From: Beijerinckiaceae bacterium
GTDB lineage: Bacteria; Pseudomonadota; Alphaproteobacteria; Rhizobiales; Beijerinckiaceae
NCBI GenBank assembly: GCA_947474545.1
Contig: CANJJI010000012.1
Coordinates: 1 to 52,525, forward strand
DNA: 52,525 nucleotides
Reading direction: 5' to 3'
Shown: one piece after another, positions 1 through 6,797 of the stretch
How positions within the stretch are numbered: position 1 is the first letter of the stretch
How the letters are laid out: every line of letters begins with the position of its first letter
Translations under genes and position numbers: made by a program
The notes under the pieces: generated by a model
Told to the model about the DNA's origin: nothing
Seen by the model: the letters and a program-made list of their open reading frames with translations, nothing else
Database searches by the model: none

Positions 1-27
1 GGATATAGGTCATCAGGCCGAATAGGA

Positions 28-1164
28 TTATTCCGCTGCTGCTTCGAACTGCGAGGTTTTATAGGGTTCGCGAAGGCCGAGACGTTCCATGCGTGGCAAA
101 ATCTCATCGCGAAACGCCGGAAATTCCGTGACGTAATTTACAAGCCCTACAGCCATGCCGTCGAGCCCGGCATCGCTTAGGTTTTTGAACTGTTGCGCCA
201 CGTCGTCATAGTCGCCGAGAACAGGATAAGTGCCGACGCCGCTGATGAGCCGCCGCTTGAAGGCCTGAATATCGGTTACCCTGTCGGCGCGGTTTTCCAG
301 CCTGATGCGCGCTGCGTGCTCAGCGGCTTCCCAGTCACCATGTTCGTCGACGATATAATGATAGAATTCTTCGGCCTCCTTGCGCGTCCTGCGAAAGATC
401 GTGTGCCCGCTGGCATAGATGCCCACCGGATAAGGTGATGCCTTGGGTATCGCGCGGATGCCGGCTACACGTTCCGCCAGTGTGTTCACATCCTGGATCG
501 CGATGAAGAGGCAGTCGACATTGTTGACCGCGAAATCGCGTCCTTTGTCGGAATTACCAGCACTGATGAGCAACGGATGGGACCCGCCAGCGGGCTTGGG
601 TTTAAGCAAGACGTTTTTCAGTTTGAAGAAATCGCCATCGTGATCGAAAGGTTTATCCTCGCTCCAGATCCGTTTGACCACATGTACCCATTCGGCCGTG
701 TAATCGTAGCGGCGATCATGCTCCATGAGCATTGTGCCAAACATGCCGAATTCACCGGCATTCCAGCCGGACACGATGTTCAGCGCGAAACGGCCTCTGC
801 CGATCAGATCGGCTGTCACCATTTGCTTGGAGGCAAAGACCGGCGACATGAATGCAACATGCAACGTGCCGCTGACGCAGATATTCCTTGTGGAGGCGAG
901 AAGACCGGCGGCCCAGGTCAGTGTCTCAAAGGTTGAACCTTCGGTATCGGTCTCGCCCTTGTATCCATGCCAGCGGCCAATCGGCAAAAGAAACTCGATG
1001 CCGGCTTCGTCAGCAAGCCTCGCCGCAGCGACGTTATTTTCCCACGATGCATCCCAGCGTTCCGGCGCCTTGGTCATGGTCAGACCATTCGAACAATTCA
1101 TGGCGAACAGACCAAGTTTGAACTTGTTGCTGTTGAAGAAGCGTGTGTTGAGCCTGTCCATCAT
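28..1164 (-). CDS. LLM-class flavin-dependent monooxygenase
   Basis: A luciferase-like (TIM-barrel, FMNH2-dependent) monooxygenase of about 378 residues, the usual length for the RutA/SfnG/alkanesulfonate monooxygenase branch. Typical blocks are visible: GRWHGYKG near the N-terminus, the GRFALNIVSGWN block around the flavin site, and RRYDYTAEW followed by GDFFKLK in the middle. The family oxidises small organic substrates (sulfones, sulfonates, pyrimidines, chelators) with FMNH2 from a separate reductase, which is not in the window. The longest frame begins at a GTG at 1191, but the ATG at 1164 is preferred because AGGG lies four bases upstream. It is divergent from the binding-protein gene at 1265, so the substrate may be what that protein binds. 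The family is secure; the substrate is unknown. Confidence 0.85.
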   Translation of the reverse strand: MMDRLNTRFFNSNKFKLGLFAMNCSNGLTMTKAPERWDASWENNVAAARLADEAGIEFLLPIGRWHGYKGETDTEGSTFETLTWAAGLLASTRNICVSGTLHVAFMSPVFASKQMVTADLIGRGRFALNIVSGWNAGEFGMFGTMLMEHDRRYDYTAEWVHVVKRIWSEDKPFDHDGDFFKLKNVLLKPKPAGGSHPLLISAGNSDKGRDFAVNNVDCLFIAIQDVNTLAERVAGIRAIPKASPYPVGIYASGHTIFRRTRKEAEEFYHYIVDEHGDWEAAEHAARIRLENRADRVTDIQAFKRRLISGVGTYPVLGDYDDVAQQFKNLSDAGLDGMAVGLVNYVTEFPAFRDEILPRMERLGLREPYKTSQFEAAAE

Positions 1165-1264
1165 CCTGCCCTGAATTGGACGAGCTTGCACTTGGCCGCC
1201 CGCACTGGTCTTATAGGCTTAGAATGAGCCAAAGCGCTCAACCTGGCAAGGTTCGGGAGGCGTC

Positions 1265-2287
1265 ATGAGAAGTCTCGTCGCGGGGTTTGTTGCAGCTTTT
1301 GTCGTTTGTTCGCCGGTTGCTGCACAACAGGATGAATCAGGTTTTTACAAAGGCAAGACCGTGCGCTTTGTTGTCGGCTTCGGGCCGGGCGGAGGCTACG
1401 ATGTCTACGCCCGCATGATCGCGCCGCATCTGGGCAAGGCGCTGGAGGCGTCCGTGGTCGTGGAAAACCAGCCTGGCGCCGGCGGCATGACATCGCTAAG
1501 CCGCATGTACACTACTGATCCTGATGGCTTGCGGCTGACGATCCTGCAAGGCGTGGGAGCTTCGCTGGCGCAATTGCTGGGTGTTTCCGGCGCACGTTAC
1601 GATCTGGGAAAATTCGAACATCTGGGCACGGTCAGTTCATCGCCCTGGCTCTGGATGGCTGGTCCAAGTTCCACGTTCAAAACCCCTCAGGAAGCACTGG
1701 CATTGGGGCGGCAATTGATGTGGGCTGGCAGCGCACCCACCGACGGCTCCGCCGACGGAGCAGCCTTTACCTGCGAGGCGCTGCGCATGAAATGCCGCAT
1801 TGTCGTGGGTTATAAAGGCAGCGCCGACATTGCCATAGCGGTGGCGCGCGGCGAGATGGATTCACTTTACGTCTCCGATACCTCGGCATTAAATTACGTT
1901 AAATCATCGCCGGAGGTGCGCATCATTGCGACGATGGCGCGCAAGCGATCCCGCTTTTTCCCCGAGACGCCGACAATCTTTGAGCTGATGCAATTGAATG
2001 ACGACCAGGCCTGGTATTTCGATTTTCATTCCACCGTCGAAGATATCGGCCGCATTCTGGTGACGACGCCGGGCGTGCCTGCAGGACGCCTTTCCATCTT
2101 GCGCAATGCCGTGAAATCAGTGTTGACCGACCCTGCCTTCGTGGAGGAAGGCGAAAAGACCCAGCGGTATATCGATTTTGTAGATGCGGAAACGACGAAA
2201 AAGCGGGTGCAGGATGTGGTCACCTCACTCCCGCCTGACATGCGCAAGCGGGTGCAGGATCTTATTGGCCGCACTGAAGGGAATTGA
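1265..2287 (+). CDS. TctC/Bug-family periplasmic binding protein
   Basis: A 340-residue tripartite tricarboxylate transporter (TTT) solute receptor. The signal peptide is cleaved around AAQQD (residue 20). The mature start has the family pattern FYKGKTVRFVVGFGPGGGYD followed by the NQPGAGG block. Such proteins bind small carboxylates in the periplasm and normally hand them to TctA/TctB membrane subunits, which are absent here. The start is supported by GGGAGG about four bases before the ATG. It is divergent from the LLM monooxygenase (about 100 bp between start codons), suggesting a shared regulatory region. The ligand cannot be read from the sequence; an aromatic or aliphatic carboxylate is an inference. 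Confidence 0.85.
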   Translation: MRSLVAGFVAAFVVCSPVAAQQDESGFYKGKTVRFVVGFGPGGGYDVYARMIAPHLGKALEASVVVENQPGAGGMTSLSRMYTTDPDGLRLTILQGVGASLAQLLGVSGARYDLGKFEHLGTVSSSPWLWMAGPSSTFKTPQEALALGRQLMWAGSAPTDGSADGAAFTCEALRMKCRIVVGYKGSADIAIAVARGEMDSLYVSDTSALNYVKSSPEVRIIATMARKRSRFFPETPTIFELMQLNDDQAWYFDFHSTVEDIGRILVTTPGVPAGRLSILRNAVKSVLTDPAFVEEGEKTQRYIDFVDAETTKKRVQDVVTSLPPDMRKRVQDLIGRTEGN

Positions 2288-2441
2288 AAGAAGTCCTTAT
2301 ACGACACGACAAACAGACGCATTGATAGCTTGATTTGAATCAATGAATTCCGCTTTCGCCTCAGGAATTTTGGCGCAAAGCTTGAGGCAAATCCATTATC
2401 TGAAAATGCCCCGGCTGAAACGTGAGACGGGGGTATATACA

Positions 2442-2546
2442 ATGAACGGTGAAACACTTTATCTCGCGGGCGCTATACTGGCCTTTGCAGCGTTTGCTGT
2501 GATGATGATCTGGGCGAGCGCACAGAGCGCGAAAATCAGGCGATAG
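2442..2546 (+). CDS. Putative 34-residue single-pass membrane protein
   Basis: A short frame starting at the ATG at 2442, with a GAGACGGGGG purine stretch about ten bases upstream. The peptide has a short N-terminal segment, one hydrophobic helix (roughly residues 6-24, rich in Ala, Leu and Phe) and a Lys/Arg-rich C-terminus, as expected for a small N-out/C-in membrane protein. A longer in-frame start exists at 2343, but its extra residues look unlike coding sequence. It lies about 155 bp after the binding-protein gene. I recognise no family, and it could be spurious. Confidence 0.4.
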   Translation: MNGETLYLAGAILAFAAFAVMMIWASAQSAKIRR

Positions 2547-3028
2547 GCCCGGACCGAAGTCAGGCCCCTATCTGAACACCGGGGCGGAGCAGGAGCGCCA
2601 CGCTGCCTGCGCGAATAGCCCCGCCGTGCGCACGCACGCGAGATATGCGGGCCATGGGACGCTGGTTCGCCGTGAATGGGGTAGTAGGGTGCTGGCTTGC
2701 CAGCGTCCCGTAGTTCCGGCTTTTTTTGGTTCCTGCCAGACCACTTGCCGCCGCAGTCATAGTGCTGGGGCGTTGGGAATCCAGAAAGGCCCTTGCGTTC
2801 CTTTCCATCCTGGCAGGCCGCTCCGGGATGCTTGCTCCCGGTAAGAGCAAGTCGCAGAGGCCGTACCCCGCCCGCCAATATGACCGCTCATGATCATCCC
2901 CTCATTGGGCAGGGATGAAGGCTTATATGTCTATATTGGGAGTATTGTCAAGGATTATTTTCTGATTCCGGATAGCCCCGCACGAGCGGGGCCGAACGGG
3001 GAACGAGCGCGTTCACTTGCGGAGGCCA
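2547..3028. other. Long intergenic stretch rich in inverted repeats, possible structured RNA or dispersed repeat
   Basis: No convincing gene lies here. Several perfect inverted repeats are visible: GGGACGCTGG at 2656-2665 with its complement at 2700-2709; GCTGGC/GCCAGC just inside it; CCTGCCAG at 2732-2739 with its complement at 2810-2817; CTTGCTC at 2831-2837 with its complement at 2845-2851; and CCGGGA at 2823-2828 with TCCCGG at 2836-2841. Some of these stems exclude each other. A run of seven T follows at 2721-2727. This may be a structured RNA, or a dispersed palindromic repeat of the kind common between alphaproteobacterial genes. Confidence 0.4.
2975..2992 (-). terminator. Hairpin downstream of ligB, likely terminator of the 3.0-8.8 kb minus-strand operon
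   Basis: A perfect seven-base stem (GCCCCGC / GCGGGGC) with a four-base ACGA loop lies 36 bases past the ligB stop, reading on the minus strand. There is no clear U-tract after it, so termination efficiency is uncertain. Confidence 0.45.
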
Positions 3029-3895
3029 TCATTCCGCAGCAAGCCTATGCACAACCGGCTCATGATCGAAGACCATGACCGCACCGCCCGTATTCGAAAC
3101 GGGGATGTGGTATTTTGAGAAGGCAGCCGAGACATGGCCCTGCATTGCGCCGCGCATGGCGATCCAGCACATAAGTTCGACGCCCTGCGATCCAGCTTTC
3201 TCGATAATCTCTTTTGTCGTGAGACTTGCAAGCGCCTGGGGATCGTTGACGATCTTGTCCATGCACCACAGATCGAATTCCTTGTTGATGAACCCGGCGC
3301 GCGTTCCATCAAGTTGATGAGACAGCCCGCCAGTCGCCAGCAGGACGACCTTACAATCGCGCGGAAAGCTTTCAATGGCGCGACCAATCGCCTGACCGAA
3401 ACGGAAGCAACGCTCAGCGCGGGGCAACGGATGCTGGATCGAATTGATCGTCACTGGCACAGCGGGAATCGCCTTTGCGCCGCCATCGGGCCATAGCAAT
3501 TGCATGGGCACTACGAAGGCATGATCGACCTGCATTTCCTGACACGTCACGAGATCGAAATCCTGCGCCATTACCTTGTCGATAATCTGCCAGGATAATT
3601 CGCTGTCGCCTGCATAAGGCGGACGCACGGGGAGGCCCCAGCCTTCGTCCGCGTTGGTATAGGACTCGGCGGCACCCACTGCGAATGTCGGCATCTGGTC
3701 GAGAAAAAAGTTCAAGCCATGATCGTTATAGATAACGACAGCCACGTCGGGCTTGTTGCGGGCGAGCCAGTCATGAACCGGATCGAACGCATCGAAAAAT
3801 GGCTTCCAATAGGGATCTTTCTGCAACCCCTTGGCGATGGCTCCGCCAATCGAAGGGACGTGTGACGTGGCGATTGCGCCTATGATGCGGGCCAT
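3029..3895 (-). CDS. ligB: Extradiol ring-cleavage dioxygenase, LigB-type catalytic beta subunit
   Basis: A 288-residue class III (LigB superfamily) extradiol dioxygenase subunit, very close in pattern to protocatechuate 4,5-dioxygenase LigB. The expected Fe(II) ligands are present as H12 (TSHVPS), H59 (YNDHG) and E240 (GVELM). The catalytic base His is in GGLSHQL (H193). With LigA it opens a catechol-type ring such as protocatechuate or gallate next to the hydroxyls using O2. The start is fixed by AAGGAG seven bases before the ATG. It lies 26 bp after ligA and is the last gene of the minus-strand set that begins at 8798. The exact substrate (protocatechuate, gallate or a related catechol acid) is not settled by sequence. 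Confidence 0.9.
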   Translation of the reverse strand: MARIIGAIATSHVPSIGGAIAKGLQKDPYWKPFFDAFDPVHDWLARNKPDVAVVIYNDHGLNFFLDQMPTFAVGAAESYTNADEGWGLPVRPPYAGDSELSWQIIDKVMAQDFDLVTCQEMQVDHAFVVPMQLLWPDGGAKAIPAVPVTINSIQHPLPRAERCFRFGQAIGRAIESFPRDCKVVLLATGGLSHQLDGTRAGFINKEFDLWCMDKIVNDPQALASLTTKEIIEKAGSQGVELMCWIAMRGAMQGHVSAAFSKYHIPVSNTGGAVMVFDHEPVVHRLAAE

Positions 3896-3921
3896 GATTT
3901 TCTCCTTGAAAGACTATTCGC

Positions 3922-4266
3922 TCAATGTCCGTGTGCGGTGAGCATTTCCTTGAAGGCTTCCAGCGACATGCCGGTCTGCTGTGCGCCGACATCCTGCACG
4001 CCTAACCCAAATATGCCGGCGAATTTTGCGAGGTAATAAATGTTGCCGCCTGCTGCAATCAGTTCGAGCACGTTGCGATGACGAATAGCTTCTTTTTGAG
4101 GTTCGCTCAGGCCATATGTGCGCATATAGGCTTCTTCATCGGCGAGGAATGTTTTGCGGTTTAATTCATCATTGAAGGAATAACACATCTTGTTGAGCGC
4201 ATAGCCTTTGCGGGCCTGTGTGCCGTCGAATATGGGCGTTCCCGGAATATTGAATTGATCGTCCAT
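3922..4266 (-). CDS. ligA: Extradiol dioxygenase alpha subunit, LigA-type
   Basis: A 114-residue small subunit of a protocatechuate 4,5-dioxygenase-type enzyme. It shows the LigA pattern DIPGT-like N-terminus (here NIPGTPIF), ARKGYALN, and the GGN(I/V)Y(Y/F)L block around residues 73-79. The alpha subunit packs over the LigB active site and shapes the substrate pocket. It ends in a His-rich tail. GGGAGG lies six bases before the start. It is immediately followed by ligB, as in known ligAB pairs. Upstream is a 136-base gap to the small membrane protein gene, which could hold a secondary promoter. Confidence 0.88.
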   Translation of the reverse strand: MDDQFNIPGTPIFDGTQARKGYALNKMCYSFNDELNRKTFLADEEAYMRTYGLSEPQKEAIRHRNVLELIAAGGNIYYLAKFAGIFGLGVQDVGAQQTGMSLEAFKEMLTAHGH

Positions 4267-4402
4267 GATCTGCCTCCCGTTCTGGCTGTGTGATTATCAC
4301 TCTGCAGCGGGGGCGGTGGCTTGGCTTTGATTGCGATCAACAGATTTGCGGCGGTAAACTGCGGTTTTTGACCCCGGTCAACAGCCGGTGCGAAACTCGC
4401 GT

Positions 4403-4597
4403 TTAATCGCGATGCTTCCACATTTCGTGCGCCCTGCTTGCCAGCGTGAGAATGGCAAACACGAGTACAAGCGGCAGGATGACCGGGAATTCACCGGGTA
4501 GGCCCGCGCCCAGGAAATGCGGTGCAAACTCGAAACATGCCCACGCTGCTACGCACAGCAATATCACCATGATGACCCGTAAAAGAAATTCCGGCAT
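4403..4597 (-). CDS. Small two-helix membrane protein (64 aa)
   Basis: Two hydrophobic segments are evident, roughly residues 3-30 and 36-54, with a charged His/Lys/Arg tail. I recognise no family. It begins six bases after the stop of the Cys-motif protein gene and is co-directional with ligAB and the Rieske genes, so it is probably in the same transcript. The gene order suggests an accessory subunit of the neighbouring membrane redox proteins, or one helix pair of a small transporter; this is an inference. Coding potential is supported by spacing and by the helix pattern. Confidence 0.6.
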   Translation of the reverse strand: MPEFLLRVIMVILLCVAAWACFEFAPHFLGAGLPGEFPVILPLVLVFAILTLASRAHEMWKHRD

Positions 4598-4603
4598 GGG
4601 GCC

Positions 4604-5347
4604 TCATTGTTTGCGAAGGGTCGACCAGTCGGCATGAAATATCAGCAGGTCTCCGGCGCGCATGACTTCGCCTTCGATTTCCACTGGCAGCGCGGTGTGA
4701 TCATATAGAACGGGTGGAGGCAAGGCGCCGTCCTTGTTGGCAAGAAGAAGAAAGCTTTGCCCTTCAATGGGGCTCTGCGCTGCAAAAATCGCAGGCTGGC
4801 GGCCGATAATGCAGAGGTTTGCACAGGCCTTGTGCGCGAGCCCAGTTCCGGGCCTCATACCACCGGGATAACATTTGCCATCGCATATCTCTCCGGCAAT
4901 TAGATACCGCCCAATCAGCACGGGGGCGCCAAACAAAGGTAAAGGCGCGGCGGCGGGCTGCACTTGCGATTCCTCATCAACGACAATCATGTCGAGTGTG
5001 CCGCGCTTCAAACCGAAGCCACGCAGTTCGACGACCCTGCCCTTTGCTTTATCCGCAATGTCCCCGGCGCCAATCTTCCCGCCACCGGCGACGAGCATTG
5101 TATGCCCTTGCGGGTCGGCAGCCGTGGGCAAGAGGCGCAAGACGGGATAGGGGAGATTGAACAATACACCGGTCGCGCGAATTTCGCCGCTGTAGCGGCC
5201 ATCCCCCCGGTCCTGCACACCCAGACCAAGCATCAGCGCCAGCACGAATGAACTCGCGAGCAAACCGACGATGACCTTGACCAGAAATCGCGACAATGCC
5301 GGCGGGACTTCCCCGTAGCCGGTGAAAAATTCAGGAGGGCTGCTCAT
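4604..5347 (-). CDS. Membrane-anchored protein with a conserved-looking four-Cys motif, function unknown
   Basis: A 247-residue protein with one N-terminal transmembrane helix (about residues 22-44) and a soluble remainder, probably periplasmic. Around the middle it has GEICDGKCYPGG followed by HKACANLC, that is C-x3-C-x16-C-x3-C. I have a general memory of similar motifs in uncharacterised proteins near Rieske oxidoreductases, but I cannot name a family. The Cys set could bind a metal or cluster, or form disulfides. Its start overlaps the stop of the ferric-reductase/Rieske gene by four bases (ATGA), implying coupled translation and a shared job, perhaps as an electron-transfer partner. Confidence 0.65.
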   Translation of the reverse strand: MSSPPEFFTGYGEVPPALSRFLVKVIVGLLASSFVLALMLGLGVQDRGDGRYSGEIRATGVLFNLPYPVLRLLPTAADPQGHTMLVAGGGKIGAGDIADKAKGRVVELRGFGLKRGTLDMIVVDEESQVQPAAAPLPLFGAPVLIGRYLIAGEICDGKCYPGGMRPGTGLAHKACANLCIIGRQPAIFAAQSPIEGQSFLLLANKDGALPPPVLYDHTALPVEIEGEVMRAGDLLIFHADWSTLRKQ

Positions 5348-6405
5348 GCGTCCACTCCCTTTATACGGACCGGCTCTACCGGAGTACCGGGCGCATTTGC
5401 ACGCGGGTCGATGAAAATAACACCATCCTGCAGCTTCAATCTGTAGGTCGAGAGTTTTTCTGTGAAGGGTGGCGGGGCGCAGCCGTCAGCAAGGCGATAT
5501 TGATAACCATGCCAGGGGCAGGTCAGCACGCCGTCGATGACACAGCCTTCACCGAGCGGACCGGCCTGATGAGCGCAGGCATTGTCCAGCGCATAGAGTT
5601 TGTCATCATGACGGAAGATGGCGGCGTTCTGTCCATCGGGCAGGCGCACCACCCTGCCGCGGTTGTCTGTGATTGCATTGACGGGACCCGCCGCGATCCA
5701 TTCCGCTGGCGCTGCATTTGTTGATGTTTCCAGAACATCCTTGTGTGTGGTCCAGGCGGCAGCCAGATGCAATCCGGTCACTGCACTCACACTGAACGCT
5801 GTTAAAATCGCCAACGCGGGATATTTTCCAGTTTGCAAGGCGCCAAAGGCAATATGCGCGACAATCAAACCATAGGCCGCATAGATCAGCATATGCAGCC
5901 CCTTCCAAAGCGCGGGCTTTAAAAAGGCCAGCCAGAAATCATGACTCGTGGCGGCCAGCAGACACATGATCGCCAAAGCGAGCAGACCGAAAATCTCGAA
6001 GGGAAATCCCGCCAGCTGAAAATAGCTCGTGTTGCTCGCCAGCAACGCTACATAGGGATCAATGTTGCTGTAGGCGAAATACCAGCCCAGCACATGCCAT
6101 GCATGCGCGAGCGCCACCGCGCAGGTGATCACCCCGAAATGCCGCCGGTTGTAGAGCAATGGCAGCCATCGTTTATCCAGCCGCGCCAGCGGGCCGATGC
6201 ACAGGACGAAGCTCAGCATCAAGAAGGCGCATGTGCCGAAGGCATGCATGCGCCTGATTGCATCGTCAACATCCACACCTGCTGGCTGCAGCATCGGGAC
6301 CAGACGGACAAAAGTAAGAATATAGATTCCCACCCATGCAATCAGGACTGCATCATAAATTAGTTTGGTGCGAAACCAGATGACCGGAACATAGCCCGCG
6401 CTCAT
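5344..6405 (-). CDS. Ferric-reductase-like membrane cytochrome fused to a C-terminal Rieske domain
   Basis: A 353-residue fusion. Residues about 15-215 hold five to six hydrophobic helices with internal His residues (for example HAWH and VAH), as in ferric-reductase-like/YedZ-type haem b membrane domains. Residues about 235-335 form a Rieske ferredoxin domain with C277-x-H279 and C296-x2-H299 as [2Fe-2S] ligands. The likely role is electron transfer between the membrane and a soluble or periplasmic acceptor. It sits between two very small membrane protein genes and the Cys-motif gene, with overlaps of a few bases. The direction of electron flow and the partner are unknown. Confidence 0.8.
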   Translation of the reverse strand: MSAGYVPVIWFRTKLIYDAVLIAWVGIYILTFVRLVPMLQPAGVDVDDAIRRMHAFGTCAFLMLSFVLCIGPLARLDKRWLPLLYNRRHFGVITCAVALAHAWHVLGWYFAYSNIDPYVALLASNTSYFQLAGFPFEIFGLLALAIMCLLAATSHDFWLAFLKPALWKGLHMLIYAAYGLIVAHIAFGALQTGKYPALAILTAFSVSAVTGLHLAAAWTTHKDVLETSTNAAPAEWIAAGPVNAITDNRGRVVRLPDGQNAAIFRHDDKLYALDNACAHQAGPLGEGCVIDGVLTCPWHGYQYRLADGCAPPPFTEKLSTYRLKLQDGVIFIDPRANAPGTPVEPVRIKGVDA

Positions 6406-6408
6406 GAT

Positions 6409-6558
6409 TTATTTGCCCGCCGGTTTGGCGTCGAGCCTTTGCGGCGCCTTTTCGATGGCTTCCGGGCGCACCAGAGCGCCGGCCAACAGAATGAGCGGCA
6501 GCAGAATGGCAAGCGCCAGCCAGTTTGCCCGGTGCCGGGCGCGATGGGAGGGAAGCAT
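6409..6558 (-). CDS. Small single-pass membrane protein (49 aa)
   Basis: The ATG at 6558 gives a basic N-terminus (His/Arg rich), one strong hydrophobic helix (about residues 13-30) and a charged Lys/Glu tail. It starts two bases after the stop of the 69-residue gene and ends three bases before the start of the ferric-reductase/Rieske gene. Such tight packing argues for real translation. It may be a small accessory subunit of the membrane cytochrome. No family is recognised. Confidence 0.55.
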   Translation of the reverse strand: MLPSHRARHRANWLALAILLPLILLAGALVRPEAIEKAPQRLDAKPAGK

Positions 6559-6560
6559 GG

Positions 6561-6770
6561 CTATTTCCTTTTTTCGAGCCCAGCCCAACGGGCCAGCACC
6601 AGCGGCCATAGCAGGACAATGCCAGGAAGCAACAGCGGCCTGAAGGCATAGGCGTGTTTTGCTCCAGGGTCGATCCTGTCCAGGCCCCACAGCAGGAACA
6701 CGCTGGCCGTCAATCCGCCCGCCAGCGCCCAGGCTGTTGCAGCAACAATCACCCATTGCCCCGCGATCAT
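6561..6770 (-). CDS. Small two-helix membrane protein (69 aa)
   Basis: The protein has two hydrophobic helices, about residues 6-29 and 44-62, separated by a polar loop (GLDRIDPGAKH), and ends in a basic tail. The layout resembles short subunits of membrane oxidoreductases, but I cannot assign it to a family. It lies 27 bases after the Rieske-ThDP gene and directly before the 49-residue gene, on the same strand. Context suggests a part in anchoring or assembling the ferric-reductase-like/Rieske protein. Confidence 0.6.
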   Translation of the reverse strand: MIAGQWVIVAATAWALAGGLTASVFLLWGLDRIDPGAKHAYAFRPLLLPGIVLLWPLVLARWAGLEKRK

Positions 6771-6797
6771 CGCTGGGCTCCGGAGGGAAAATGAAAG

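Noticed and set aside
2890-3078. 62-residue open frame crossing the ligB end
   Set aside because: No ribosome site, and it overlaps the likely terminator hairpin.
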